Source: Afipia clevelandensis ATCC 49720
Lineage (GTDB): Bacteria > Pseudomonadota > Alphaproteobacteria > Rhizobiales > Xanthobacteraceae
DNA length: 64,000 bases
Direction: 5' to 3'
NCBI RefSeq assembly: GCF_000336555.1
Contig: NZ_KB375281.1
Coordinates: forward strand, 1,599,578 to 1,663,577
Shown: piece by piece, positions 27,681 through 36,591 of the stretch
Layout of the letters: every line of letters starts with the position of its first letter
Numbering within the stretch: the first letter of the stretch is position 1
Program-made: the position numbers and the translations under genes
The notes under the pieces: generated by a model
The model's database searches: none
Told to the model about the DNA's origin: nothing
Seen by the model: the letters and a program-made list of their open reading frames with translations, nothing else

Positions 27681-28298
27681 TTATGCCATTGCCTTCTTCT
27701 CCAGCAACTTCGCGTGGATCAGCGGCAGGCGGTCATTGCCGAAATACATGTCGGTCTTGTCGAGATAGATGGTGGGCGAGCCGAACGCGCCGCGCGCGAT
27801 CGCCTCATCGGTGTTGGCCTTGAGCTGATCCTTGACCGGCTGCTCGCCGATCCCAGCGAAGAATTTCGCAGGGTCGATGCCGACGCGCTCGCAGATTTTC
27901 GTCAGGACGTCATCCTTGGAGATATCCTGATCGTCGCCCCAATAAGCCTCGAACACCGCGGTCGCGAACGGAACGAGCTTGTCCGGTGCGGTCTGCTGCA
28001 CCCAGATGCAGCCGCGCATCGACTTCACCGCATTCACCGGAAACACCGTCGGCGGCATGGTGATCTTGATGCCGGCGAGCCGCGCCCAGTCCTGCATGTC
28101 CTTTGCGGTGTAAGCCTGCTTCGCCGGGACCGGATTGGCGCGGGTCTCGTACATCGTCTTGTTGACGGTGTTGAAGATGCCGCCGACCAGAATCGGCCGC
28201 CATGTAATCGGCGCGCCAAGCTCTTTCGCCATCGGCTGGATATTGGTGAAGGCCAGATAGGTCCACGGGCTGGAGCAGTCGAAGAAGAACTCGATCAT
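27681..28298 (-). CDS. 2-hydroxychromene-2-carboxylate isomerase family (DsbA-fold)
   Basis: A 205-residue kappa-class-GST-like protein. EFFFDCSSPWTYLAFTNI holds the N-terminal thioredoxin fold with a Ser-Pro active-site turn in place of a CxxC. WRPILVGGIFNTVN and GAFGSPTIYLDKTDMYFGNDRL are hallmark blocks. NahD-type members isomerise an aromatic degradation intermediate with glutathione. No naphthalene genes are near, so its physiological substrate is open. Part of a leftward run with the quinone reductase and the GST, with palindromic repeats in both gaps. Confidence 0.88.
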   Translation of the reverse strand: MIEFFFDCSSPWTYLAFTNIQPMAKELGAPITWRPILVGGIFNTVNKTMYETRANPVPAKQAYTAKDMQDWARLAGIKITMPPTVFPVNAVKSMRGCIWVQQTAPDKLVPFATAVFEAYWGDDQDISKDDVLTKICERVGIDPAKFFAGIGEQPVKDQLKANTDEAIARGAFGSPTIYLDKTDMYFGNDRLPLIHAKLLEKKAMA

Positions 28299-28334
28299 GG
28301 ATGCGTTTCCTTATTGGTGCGTTTCATTCCCTTC

Positions 28335-28413
28335 GTCATTGCGAGCGAAGCGAAGCAATCCAGAGCAACACAGAAAGAGTTGATTGCTTCGTCGCTTCGC
28401 TCCCCGCAATGAC
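28335..28413. repeat. Dispersed repeat, 'CATTGCGAG...GAAGCAATCC' family
   Basis: GTCATTGCGAGCGAAGCGAA at the left and GCTCCCCGCAATGAC at the right form the arms. The middle differs (CAGAGCAACACAGAAAGAG). It lies between the start of the isomerase gene and the end of the GST gene. Confidence 0.85.
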
Positions 28414-28425
28414 AGTCTGTTGCAT

Positions 28426-29121
28426 CTACTGCGCCTGCTGCGCAGCCTTGCCGAACATGGTCTTGCGCTGCTCCTCGGTGAACGGCGTCTTGTCGAACTT
28501 GCCCACAGCCAGCCCCTTCTGCACTTCGGGCCGCGCGCGCACGGTTGCGTACCAGCGCTTGATGTGCGGAAAATCGTCGAGGGTAAAACCCTGCGCCTTG
28601 TGGGTCATGGTCCACGGGAAGATGGCGATATCGGCAATCGAATACGCATCGCCCGCGACATAGGCGCCGGTCTTGCCGAGCTGCCGGTCGAGCACGGCAT
28701 AGAGCCGCTCGGCTTCATCACGATACCGCTGGATCGCGTAAGGAATCTTGTCGGCGGCATAGAGCGCGAAATGACCGTGCTGGCCGAGCATCGGACCGAG
28801 CCCGCCCATCTGCCACATCACCCACTGGATCACCTTGAAGCGGCCGCGCACATCCTTCGGTAGGAAGCGCCCGGTCTTCTCGGCCAGGTAGATCAGGATC
28901 GCGCCGGTCTCGAACATCGGGATCGGCTCCCCGCCGTCGGCAGGCGCCTGGTCGATGATCGCGGGAATGCGGTTGTTGGGGCTGATCGCAAGGAATTCGG
29001 GCTTGAACTGGTCGCCGGTGCGGATGTTCACCGGGATCACGTTGTAAGGCAGCGCCAGTTCCTCCAGCATGATCGAGATTTTCCACCCGTTGGGTGTCGG
29101 CGCATAATAAAGGTCGATCAT
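28426..29121 (-). CDS. Glutathione S-transferase family, YfcG/Ure2p-like
   Basis: A 231-residue GST. The thioredoxin-fold N-terminus reads YYAPTPNGWKISIMLEEL, with PTPNGWK typical of the YfcG/nu class, where a Thr/Asn replaces the usual Tyr or Ser. ISPNNRIPAIIDQ and FETGAILIYLAEKTGRF are the cis-Pro and glutathione-Glu blocks. The C-terminal helical domain (QWVMWQMGGLGPMLGQ) matches the class that reduces disulfides rather than conjugating electrophiles. Last gene of the leftward run. Confidence 0.9.
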   Translation of the reverse strand: MIDLYYAPTPNGWKISIMLEELALPYNVIPVNIRTGDQFKPEFLAISPNNRIPAIIDQAPADGGEPIPMFETGAILIYLAEKTGRFLPKDVRGRFKVIQWVMWQMGGLGPMLGQHGHFALYAADKIPYAIQRYRDEAERLYAVLDRQLGKTGAYVAGDAYSIADIAIFPWTMTHKAQGFTLDDFPHIKRWYATVRARPEVQKGLAVGKFDKTPFTEEQRKTMFGKAAQQAQ

Positions 29122-29269
29122 TGGATACCCGCTATTGTCTGGCGAGGTGCGACTCTAACCACGGCGGCTGTCACATTTCCATCCCGCAGGCGCGAATAGC
29201 TTGTTGCCCAAACCCCGGGCATGGCAGATAAGCGTTCAACAGCTTCAACAAGAACAACGGATATTTTTC

Positions 29270-30292
29270 ATGCTGTTTCAAACGACCATTGCCGGTTCGC
29301 TGCCGAAACCAGACTGGCTTGCCGAGCCCAACACATTGTGGGCGCCGTGGAAGCTCAAAGGCGCGGAACTCACCAGCGCCAAGCGCGACGCCACGCTGCT
29401 CTGGGTCAAAATCCAGGAAGATGCCGGGATCGATCTTGTCACCGAGGGCGAACAGGCCCGCCAGCATTTCGTCCATGGCTTCCTCGAGCGCGTCGAAGGC
29501 ATCGACTTCGCCCACAAGGTCGAGATGGGCATCCGCAAGGACCGCTACAAAGCCATGGTGCCGCAGGTGGTCGCGCCGCTGCAACTCAAGGGCCGCGTTC
29601 ACGCCGATGAGGCGCAGGCCGCGCGGGCGCACACCACGCGCAAGCTGAAGTTTACCCTGCCCGGCCCGATGACCATCATCGACACGCTGGCCGACAGCTA
29701 TTACGGCGACCGCGTCAAGATGGCGTTCGCTTTTGCCGAGTTGCTCAATCAGGAAGCCAAGGCGCTGCAGGCCGACGGCGTGGACATGATCCAGTTCGAC
29801 GAACCGGCCTTCAACGTTTTCATGGACGAAGTGAACGACTGGGGCATCGAGGCGCTGACCCGCGCCGCCGCGGGCCTCACCTGCCAGACCGCCGTTCACA
29901 TCTGCTACGGTTACGGCATCAAGGCCAACACCGACTGGAAGGAAACGCTCGGGGCCGAGTGGCGGCAGTACGAGCAGATTTTCCCTGCGATCGACAAGAG
30001 CCCGATCCAGCAGGTCGCCATCGAGTGCCGCAACTCGCATGTGCCGGTCGAACTCCTCAGCCTGCTCCAGAGCAAGATCGTGCAGGCCGGCGTCATCGAC
30101 GTCGCCAGCGATGTGGTCGAGACGCCGCAGGACGTGGTGGAGACCATCGAGGAAGTCATGCAGTTCGTGCCCAAGCAGCGCATCATCGCGACAACCAACT
30201 GCGGCATGGCGCCGATGCGCCGCGACATTGCGGAGGCCAAGCTGCGTGCACTCGGCGCGGGCGCGAAGCTGGCAAGGGAGAAGTTCGGATAG
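29270..30292 (+). CDS. Short MetE-like methionine synthase (C-terminal domain type)
   Basis: A 340-residue cobalamin-independent methionine synthase homologue consisting only of the catalytic barrel; canonical MetE has about 750 residues with a duplicated N-terminal half. It begins MLFQTTIAGSLPKPDWLAE. Zinc-ligand positions are visible: His and Cys in VHICYGYG, Glu in IECRNSHVP, and Cys in ATTNCGMAP. QFDEPAFNVF is the substrate block. Short forms may accept methyl groups from a donor other than the usual polyglutamyl folate. ATG 29270 is taken because homology starts there; Shine-Dalgarno is weak. Confidence 0.88.
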   Translation: MLFQTTIAGSLPKPDWLAEPNTLWAPWKLKGAELTSAKRDATLLWVKIQEDAGIDLVTEGEQARQHFVHGFLERVEGIDFAHKVEMGIRKDRYKAMVPQVVAPLQLKGRVHADEAQAARAHTTRKLKFTLPGPMTIIDTLADSYYGDRVKMAFAFAELLNQEAKALQADGVDMIQFDEPAFNVFMDEVNDWGIEALTRAAAGLTCQTAVHICYGYGIKANTDWKETLGAEWRQYEQIFPAIDKSPIQQVAIECRNSHVPVELLSLLQSKIVQAGVIDVASDVVETPQDVVETIEEVMQFVPKQRIIATTNCGMAPMRRDIAEAKLRALGAGAKLAREKFG

Positions 30293-30307
30293 CCGAACAC
30301 GAAATCT

Positions 30308-30811
30308 TTACGCAGCCCCGTCCCGGATCGGCGGCTGGAACGACAGTCCCGTATCCCACGGGAAGAAGATCCAGGTGTCCTGCGACACTTCCGTGATGAA
30401 GGTATCGACCAGCGGTTTGCCCATCGGCTTGGCATAGACAGCGGCGATATGCGCCTGCGGCACCAGATCGCGCACGATGCGCGCGGTCTTGCCGGTGTCC
30501 ACAAGGTCCTCGACCACCAGCAACCCCTTGCCGTTGCCGCCGCCGAGCCGTGACACCGCGTCCGAGATGCCCTTGAGCACCGTCGGCTCGCTGACCTGCG
30601 AGGTGTGGCTGTAGCTCGACACGCACAGCGTATCGATCACCCGAATGCCGAGTTCGCGCGCGATCACCGCCGCGGGCACGAGGCCGCCGCGCGTCACCGC
30701 AACCATGGCCTCGAACGGCCCCGCGCCGCTCAACCGCCACGCCAGCGCGCGTGCGTCGCGGTGGAACTGGTCCCACGACACCGGAAACGGTTTCCGCGCT
30801 TCATCACTCAT
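30308..30811 (-). CDS. gpt: Xanthine phosphoribosyltransferase
   Basis: A 167-residue purine salvage enzyme that makes XMP or GMP from xanthine or guanine and [23 protein letters not shown] and the PRPP loop [18 protein letters not shown] are the family signatures, and [15 protein letters not shown] resembles the conserved C-terminus. GGAG lies 7 bases before the ATG. Last gene of the leftward cinA-thioesterase-gpt run, 12 bases after the thioesterase gene. Confidence 0.93.
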   Translation of the reverse strand: MSDEARKPFPVSWDQFHRDARALAWRLSGAGPFEAMVAVTRGGLVPAAVIARELGIRVIDTLCVSSYSHTSQVSEPTVLKGISDAVSRLGGGNGKGLLVVEDLVDTGKTARIVRDLVPQAHIAAVYAKPMGKPLVDTFITEVSQDTWIFFPWDTGLSFQPPIRDGAA

Positions 30812-30823
30812 CGCTGCGCTCCG

Positions 30824-31237
30824 TTACGCCATCTTCCGGACCATCGCCGTGGCGCTGGCGACGAGCTTGTCGTCCTGAAACAGCTCTCCGGCGAGATGAA
30901 GGATATCCCTGCCCGGCTTGGTCACGCGCCCTGTGCCCCGCACCTTGCCGATTTTCACCGGACGGTGAAACTGAACATTGATCGAGAGGGTCGGCGCGAA
31001 CTCTCCGACAGCCAGAAACGTCGTCGAGGCGAGGCCCATGCAATCGTCCAGCATCGCGGACAGAAAACCGCCCTGCACGATTCCGATCGGGTTGGCGAAT
31101 TCCGGCTTGCCCTCGAACGTCAGTTCAACGCTATGGGTGCCGAGATCGTAGCCGAGAATGTCGATACCGAGCGTCCTGGCGCATTCCGGCGTCGGGACCT
31201 TCCCGGCCGCGATGGCCTCGATCAGTCGCCCGGACAT
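30824..31237 (-). CDS. PaaI-type hotdog thioesterase
   Basis: A 137-residue hotdog-fold acyl-CoA thioesterase-like protein. NPIGIVQGGFLSAMLDDCMGLA is the PaaI/YbgC catalytic helix, with the active-site Asp in LDDC. TLSINVQFHRPVKIGKVRG is the central strand pair. The acyl substrate is unknown. Its ATG overlaps the stop of the cinA-like gene in a TAATG junction (31237), so translation is probably coupled. Confidence 0.88.
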   Translation of the reverse strand: MSGRLIEAIAAGKVPTPECARTLGIDILGYDLGTHSVELTFEGKPEFANPIGIVQGGFLSAMLDDCMGLASTTFLAVGEFAPTLSINVQFHRPVKIGKVRGTGRVTKPGRDILHLAGELFQDDKLVASATAMVRKMA

Positions 31238-31971
31238 TATTTGGCAACCTTCAGGTTCGCCAGCATCGCCTCGACTTCCGCCATGGCGGCCCTGAGCTTG
31301 GCCTCGTCACGCGAGCGCACCACCACATTGGTGTTCGGCTTGCCGTTCTCGTCCAGGAACGGATAGCTGCCGATGCTGGTGTCGGGATTGGCTTCCTGAA
31401 TGGCGCGCAGCGGCGTGCCGATGTCGCCTTCGCGCGCATTGGCCCGTACCGAGTCCGACAGCATGCGGACGCCGGACTTCAGCTTCGGCGACACGATGTC
31501 CATCATCGCCTGCATGATCGACGGAACGCCGGCCATCACGATCACATTGCCGATCTTGAAACCGGGCGCGAGGATGGTGGCGCTGGAAATCAGTTCCGCG
31601 CCGTCGGGAATGCGGGCCATCCGCAGCCGGGCCTCGTTCAGGTCGGCGCCGAACCGCTCCTGAAAGCGGGCCACAACCTCCGGGTGGTGGTCGATCTTGA
31701 CCCCGAACGCCTTGGCGACGCTGTCGGCGGTGATGTCGTCATGGGTCGGCCCGATCCCGCCGGTGGTGAAGACATATGTGTAACGCTGACGCAGCGAGTC
31801 GAGCGCGTAGACAATCGCGTCTTCCTCGTCGGCGACCACCCGCACTTCCTTGAGGTCGATGCCGATATTGGTCAGGTATTCGGCGATGAAGCCGATGTTC
31901 TTGTCCTTGGTACGCCCGGACAGGATTTCATCGCCGATCACGAGAATGCCGGCGGTGACGATCTCAGTCAT
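31237..31971 (-). CDS. CinA N-terminal (MoCF-like) domain protein
   Basis: A 244-residue protein equal to the N-terminal COG1058 half of CinA: VIGDEILSGRTKDKNIGFI, FTTGGIGPTHDDITADSVA, and GVPSIMQAMMDIV. The usual C-terminal PncC nicotinamide-nucleotide amidase domain is missing. COG1058 domains have been shown in other bacteria to act on ADP-ribose or related nucleotides, so a nucleotide-repair role is possible. GGAGG precedes ATG 31971. First gene of a three-gene operon with the thioesterase and gpt. Confidence 0.9.
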   Translation of the reverse strand: MTEIVTAGILVIGDEILSGRTKDKNIGFIAEYLTNIGIDLKEVRVVADEEDAIVYALDSLRQRYTYVFTTGGIGPTHDDITADSVAKAFGVKIDHHPEVVARFQERFGADLNEARLRMARIPDGAELISSATILAPGFKIGNVIVMAGVPSIMQAMMDIVSPKLKSGVRMLSDSVRANAREGDIGTPLRAIQEANPDTSIGSYPFLDENGKPNTNVVVRSRDEAKLRAAMAEVEAMLANLKVAK

Positions 31972-32234
31972 CTCAACTCTCCTCCTGCCCCGGACCTCCG
32001 GGTCACCAACTGCTACGCCATGATCCTTGCCATGATCTTTGGCGCAGGCAACGTCTTGAAGTCACGCACTTTTGCCGCATGACTGGGCAGCGCGCAGCCC
32101 GTTTTGAAGGCAGCGCTACGCAAGAACCCGCCAATTGCCTTGAGTCAATGCATATCGCGCTGGCCCAAGCCTTGCTACCATCCTTTGAACGGTGGATCAT
32201 TCTCCCCGTTATCAAGATGGAAGCGTTCTGGTTT

Positions 32235-33650
32235 ATGTCAGTTGCCTTCGATGAAATGAACGGACCCGGCGGCGCGCTCCGCTCCGCTTACCACGAACTC
32301 TCCCTCTGGCTGAAGGAGACCCCTCCGGACGCGCTGGAATATCGCCGCCAGGAAGCCGAACTGCTGTTCCGGCGCATCGGCATCACCTTTGCGGTCTATG
32401 GCGAGGCGGAGTCCACCGAGCGGCTGATCCCGTTCGACGTGATCCCCCGCATTCTCTCCGGCAAGGAATGGACAACGCTGGAAAAGGGGCTGAAGCAGCG
32501 CGTCAAGGCGCTCAACATGTTCCTGAGCGACATCTATCACAACCGCGACATTCTCCGCGCCAAGGTCGTTCCCGACGACCTGATCTTCCAGAACCCGGTG
32601 TTCCGGCCGGAGATGAACGGCCAGGACGTGCCGCACGATGTCTATGTCCACATCGCCGGGATCGACATCGTCCGCGTCGATGCCGAGAACTTCTATGTTC
32701 TGGAAGACAATGCGCGCACCCCGTCCGGCGTGTCCTACATGCTGGAAAACCGCGAAATCATGATGCGGCTGTTTCCGGACCTGTTCGCGCGGCATCGCGT
32801 CGCGCCGGTGGAGAACTATCCGGACGAACTGCTGGCCGCGCTGCGCTCGGTCGCGCCCGCGACCTCGAAGGCGGAACCGACGGTCGCGCTGCTGACGCCG
32901 GGCATCTACAACTCGGCCTATTATGAGCATTCGTTCCTCGCCGACAAGCTCGGCGTCGAACTGGTGGAAGGCCGCGACCTCATCGTCAAGAACGATGAAG
33001 TGTTCATGCGCACCACCGAAGGGCTGAAACGTGTGGATGTGATCTACCGCCGCGTCGATGACGATTTCCTCGACCCCCTCACCTTCCGCCCCGATTCCGT
33101 GCTCGGCGTGCCCGGCCTGATGTCCGCCTACATGGCCGGCAACATCACGCTGGCCAATGCTGTCGGCACCGGCATCGCCGACGACAAGGCGGTCTACAGC
33201 TACATGCCGGACATCGTGAAGTTCTATCTCGGCGAAGAACCGATCCTGAAGAATGTGCCGACCTATCGCTGCCGCGAAGCGGACGATCTCAAATACGTGC
33301 TCGACAATCTGAAGGATCTCGTGGTCAAGGAAGTGCATGGCTCCGGCGGCTACGGCATGCTGATCGGCCCCGCCGCGACCACCGAGCAGATCGAATCCTT
33401 CCGCGCCAAGCTGAAGAAGGAGCCGGAAGGTTTCATCGCCCAGCCGACGCTGGCGCTCTCCACCTGCCCCACCTGCACAGAGAAAGGCCTCGCTCCGCGT
33501 CACGTCGATCTGCGCCCGTTCGTGCTGACCGGCAAGGATCATGTCACCGTGGTTCCGGGCGGCCTGACCCGCGTCGCACTGAAGGAAGGTTCGCTCGTGG
33601 TCAATTCCAGCCAGGGCGGCGGCACCAAAGACACCTGGATTCTCGAGTAA
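32235..33650 (+). CDS. Circularly permuted ATP-grasp protein (type 2), Anbu cluster
   Basis: A 471-residue member of the circularly permuted ATP-grasp family (COG2308). It begins MSVAFDEMNGPGGALRSAYHELS. FNP-like segments LIFQNPVFRPEMNG and VLEDNARTPSGVSYMLENR form the permuted nucleotide site. PTVALLTPGIYNSAYYEHSFLA and VVKEVHGSGGYGMLIGP are further hallmark blocks. ATP-grasp enzymes of this sort are predicted amide ligases. It is 3 bases from the alpha-E gene and upstream of a transglutaminase and Anbu, the standard cluster. Start 32235 is chosen by family; ATG 32217 is an alternative. The 263 bases upstream show no clear site. Confidence 0.9.
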   Translation: MSVAFDEMNGPGGALRSAYHELSLWLKETPPDALEYRRQEAELLFRRIGITFAVYGEAESTERLIPFDVIPRILSGKEWTTLEKGLKQRVKALNMFLSDIYHNRDILRAKVVPDDLIFQNPVFRPEMNGQDVPHDVYVHIAGIDIVRVDAENFYVLEDNARTPSGVSYMLENREIMMRLFPDLFARHRVAPVENYPDELLAALRSVAPATSKAEPTVALLTPGIYNSAYYEHSFLADKLGVELVEGRDLIVKNDEVFMRTTEGLKRVDVIYRRVDDDFLDPLTFRPDSVLGVPGLMSAYMAGNITLANAVGTGIADDKAVYSYMPDIVKFYLGEEPILKNVPTYRCREADDLKYVLDNLKDLVVKEVHGSGGYGMLIGPAATTEQIESFRAKLKKEPEGFIAQPTLALSTCPTCTEKGLAPRHVDLRPFVLTGKDHVTVVPGGLTRVALKEGSLVVNSSQGGGTKDTWILE

Positions 33651-33653
33651 CAC

Positions 33654-34598
33654 ATGCTCTCGCGCACCGCTGAAAGTCTCTACTGGCTGGCCCGCTACGT
33701 CGAACGCGCGGAATATCTCGCGCGCACCATCGACGCGACCCTCCGCGCCACCTCCTTGCCCGATGCCTATGTCGGCAAGAGCAACGAATGGGAGTCGGCG
33801 CTGCTGACCGCGGGCATCGACGAAATCTTTCACCAGCATCACGAGGAAGCCAACGAACGCACGGTGGTCGATTTTCTGGCCTTCTCACCCGACAACCCGT
33901 CATCGATCCGCAACTGCATCGAGAACGCGCGGCTGAATTCCCGCTCGGTGCGCACCGCGCTCACCAGCGAGATGTGGGACACCATCAACAGCGCCTGGAT
34001 CGAACTGCACGCGGCGTTCCCGCGCGGCGCGACCACGCGTGACCAATTGACGAAGTTTCTGCGCTTCGTGCAGGAGACGTCATTGCGCTTCGACGGCTCC
34101 GCCTACCGCACAATGCTGCGCAACGACGCCTACTGGTTCTCGCGGCTCGGCCTGCATGTGGAGCGCGCCGACAATACCGCGCGCATCCTCGACGTAAAAT
34201 ATCATGTGCTGCTGCCGGAAGAAGAACATGTCGGCGGCCCGCTCGATTACTATCAGTGGACGTCGATCCTGCGCTCGGTCTCCGCGCTCACCGCCTATCA
34301 CTGGGTGTATCGCGAGACGCTGAAACCGTGGCTGATCGCCGATCTTCTGATCCTGAACGAGTCGCTGCCGCGCTCGCTGGCGAGCTGTTACGGCAATCTG
34401 GTGCGCAATCTCGACCAGATCGGCGTCGCCTATGGCCGTCAGGGCGCGGCGCAGCGCCATGCGCGCGGCGTTCGCAACCGGCTCGAACACAGCAACATGG
34501 ACGATCTCTTCCAGCGCGGCCTGCATGAATTCATCCAGGAGTTCATTGCGGACAATGCGAGGTTGAGCGATACCATCTCGAAACAATATCTGATCTGA
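33654..34598 (+). CDS. Alpha-E domain protein (DUF403), Anbu cluster
   Basis: A 314-residue all-helical protein of the alpha-E family (COG2307): MLSRTAESLYWLARYVERAEYL-type start, then WDTINSAWIELHA, RNDAYWFSRLGLHVERADNTAR, and DQIGVAYGRQGAAQRHARG. Its role is unproven; it is nearly always next to the permuted ATP-grasp gene and may be its scaffold or carrier. It starts 3 bases after that gene's stop, so the two are certainly one unit. A palindromic repeat separates it from the transglutaminase gene. Confidence 0.92.
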   Translation: MLSRTAESLYWLARYVERAEYLARTIDATLRATSLPDAYVGKSNEWESALLTAGIDEIFHQHHEEANERTVVDFLAFSPDNPSSIRNCIENARLNSRSVRTALTSEMWDTINSAWIELHAAFPRGATTRDQLTKFLRFVQETSLRFDGSAYRTMLRNDAYWFSRLGLHVERADNTARILDVKYHVLLPEEEHVGGPLDYYQWTSILRSVSALTAYHWVYRETLKPWLIADLLILNESLPRSLASCYGNLVRNLDQIGVAYGRQGAAQRHARGVRNRLEHSNMDDLFQRGLHEFIQEFIADNARLSDTISKQYLI

Positions 34599-34623
34599 TG
34601 CGATCCAAGCTCCATGTAAAAGC

Positions 34624-34748
34624 CGTCATGGCCGGGCTTGACCCGGCCATCCACGTCTTGCTTTAAAACTGCGCAATAAAAAAGACGTGGATGCCCGGCA
34701 CGGCAGACAAGTTTACGCAGTCTGCGACTGCTATGGCCGGGGATGATG
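34624..34748. repeat. Dispersed repeat, 'CGTCATGGCCGGGCTTGACC' family
   Basis: CGTCATGGCCGGGCTTGACC with CGGCCATCCACGTCTT forms the left half. AAGACGTGGATGCCCGGC and GGCCGGGGATGATG form the right, inverted half. The second copy in the window is 48479-48552. It interrupts the Anbu cluster between the alpha-E and transglutaminase genes. Confidence 0.8.
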
Positions 34749-34773
34749 AAACTCAAAGTTGGCTGATACCGCC

Positions 34774-35598
34774 ATGCGCCTGAAAATCGCTCACACCACC
34801 ACCTACCGCTACGAGCCGCCCGCCACCGGCGTGATCCAGATCCTGCGCATGACGCCCGGCAGCCATGACGGGCAATACGTCGCCGACTGGCAGATCGACG
34901 TCTCCACCGATTCACGCCTCGATGTTCATGAGGACGCCTTCGGCAACATCACCCATGTCCTGACCCATGGTCCGCTGTCGGACCTGACCATTCGTGTCGA
35001 AGGGCTGGTCGAAACCCATGACACCAGCGGCGTGCTGCGCGGCGCGGACGAGCGCTTTCCGCCGAGCCTGTTCCTGCGCGCGACGCCGCTGACCGAGGCC
35101 AACACCGCGATGGCGAAGTTCGCCGGCGAGCTGCACCTCGAGGCCGCCGGCGATACGCTCGGCTTTCTTCATGCGCTGATGCTGCACATCAACGATCACA
35201 TGACATTCGATGTCGATCCGACCAATGCCGGAACATCGGCGACGGATGCGTTCGCTTTGCGGCGCGGCGTCTGTCAGGACTACGCGCATATCTTCATCGC
35301 CTGCGCGCGCAGCGCCGGGGTCCCGGCCCGCTATGTCTCCGGCCATCTGCTGCGCTCCGACGGAATCGTCGCACAGGACGCAGGCCACGCCTGGGCGGAA
35401 GCCTATGTCGAAAAGCTCGGCTGGGTCGGGTTCGACACCGCCAACGCCATCTGCACCACCGAGGCGCATGTCCGCGTCGCCGTCGGGCTGGATTACCTCA
35501 GCGCGGCGCCTGCCCGCGGCACCCGCTATGGGGGCGGCATGGAAACGCTGGAGGTCGCCGTTCGGGTCGATCAGGCCGGACGGCAGAGCCAGAGCTGA
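34774..35598 (+). CDS. Transglutaminase-like protein, Anbu cluster
   Basis: A 274-residue cysteine-protease-fold protein with the N-terminal beta domain (MRLKIAHTTTYRYEPPATG) typical of the COG1305 partner of ATP-grasp/alpha-E clusters. The catalytic triad is Cys167 in RRGVCQDYAH, His205 in DAGHAWAEAY, and Asp221 in VGFDTANA. It may hydrolyse or transfer an amide or isopeptide bond. ATG 34774 is used; an in-frame TTG lies at 34759. A palindromic repeat separates it from Anbu. Confidence 0.92.
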   Translation: MRLKIAHTTTYRYEPPATGVIQILRMTPGSHDGQYVADWQIDVSTDSRLDVHEDAFGNITHVLTHGPLSDLTIRVEGLVETHDTSGVLRGADERFPPSLFLRATPLTEANTAMAKFAGELHLEAAGDTLGFLHALMLHINDHMTFDVDPTNAGTSATDAFALRRGVCQDYAHIFIACARSAGVPARYVSGHLLRSDGIVAQDAGHAWAEAYVEKLGWVGFDTANAICTTEAHVRVAVGLDYLSAAPARGTRYGGGMETLEVAVRVDQAGRQSQS

Positions 35599-35601
35599 TG
35601 C

Positions 35602-35764
35602 TCTTTCTCACCGCTCCCCGCCTGCGGGGAGAGGTCGGAAACCGAGTGCGCGAGGTTTCCGGGTGAGGGGCAATTTCATCAATTCGCCTCATCCATTTTT
35701 TTAGCGCCTTAAAAGCCCCTCACCCCAACCCTCTCCCCGCAAGAGCGGGGCGAGGGAGAAGAAC
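35602..35764. repeat. Dispersed repeat, 'CTCTCCCCGC...GAGGGG' family
   Basis: Left part: CTCACCGCTCCCCGCCTGCG, then GGTTTCCGGGTGAGGGG. Right part: CCCCTCACCCCAACCCTCTC, CCCGCAAGAGCGGGGCGAGG. The two halves are inverted and separated by an A+T-rich middle containing TTTTTTT. Related sequence is at 48607-48705. It fills most of the gap before the Anbu gene. Confidence 0.75.
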
Positions 35765-35836
35765 ACCGCCGGTGACAGGTTGCCCCGCCCTGCTCCGCCG
35801 CGTAGAAATGCGCGGGACTGAGAGGCGGGAAACGGA

Positions 35837-36583
35837 ATGACCTATTGCTGCGGAATCCTTGTTCGTGACGGTCTTGTGATGATGGCCGACACCCGCACCA
35901 ATGCGGGCCTCGACAACATCTCCACCTTCCGCAAGCTGCATATCTTCAAGGACCCCGGCGAGCGCATCATGGCGATCGCGACCGCGGGCAACCTCGCCAT
36001 CACGCAATCCGTGATCTCGACCCTGAACGAAGGACTGGAGGATCCGGAGACCGGCGAGCGCGAAACGCTGATGAACGCGCCGACCATGTTTCAGGCGGCG
36101 CAGCGCATCGGCCGCGCGATCCGCGAGGTTCACAAGCTGGAAGGCAACGCGCTGCGCGCCGAAGACATTTCGTTCGATGTGTCGTTCCTGTTCGGCGGCC
36201 AGATCAAGGGCGCGCGGATGCGCCTGTTCATGATCTACACCGCGGGCAACTTCATCGAATGCACCACCGACACGCCGTACTTGCAGATCGGCGAGCACAA
36301 ATACGGCAAGCCGGTGCTCGACCGCGCGATCTCCTACGACGTCGATCTTTATGACGCGCTCAAGGTCGGTCTCGTCTCGATGGATTCGACCATGCGCTCC
36401 AATCTCGGCGTCGGCATGCCGATCGACATCCTGCTGGTGCGCCCCGACGCGCTCGACGCGGAGCTGGATTATCGCATCGAGGCGGGCGAGCCGTACTTCC
36501 ACGACCTGCGCTCGCGCTGGTCGGCGGCGCTGCGCGCGGCGCATCAGAGCATTCCAAGGCCGCCATATGGAAATGTGAAATAG
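35837..36583 (+). CDS. Anbu proteasome-like peptidase
   Basis: A 248-residue Ntn-hydrolase of the Anbu / COG3484 family, ancestral-beta-subunit relatives of HslV and the 20S proteasome. After removal of Met1 the N-terminal nucleophile would be Thr2 (MTYCCGILVRDGL). MMADTRTNAG supplies Asp18 and STFRKLHIF supplies Lys33, the Thr-Asp-Lys set. DVSFLFGGQIKGARMRLFMIYTAG-like strands follow (seen as FLFGGQ and MRLFMIYTAGNFIE). Anbu assembles into open helical rings in other species; its substrate is unknown. It closes the ATP-grasp/alpha-E/transglutaminase cluster. A repeat follows 8 bases after the stop. Confidence 0.93.
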   Translation: MTYCCGILVRDGLVMMADTRTNAGLDNISTFRKLHIFKDPGERIMAIATAGNLAITQSVISTLNEGLEDPETGERETLMNAPTMFQAAQRIGRAIREVHKLEGNALRAEDISFDVSFLFGGQIKGARMRLFMIYTAGNFIECTTDTPYLQIGEHKYGKPVLDRAISYDVDLYDALKVGLVSMDSTMRSNLGVGMPIDILLVRPDALDAELDYRIEAGEPYFHDLRSRWSAALRAAHQSIPRPPYGNVK

Positions 36584-36591
36584 CCGTTTTC

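Noticed and set aside
32238-33842. 534-codon minus-strand frame over the ATP-grasp gene
   Set aside because: Shadow of the ATP-grasp gene; no family resemblance.
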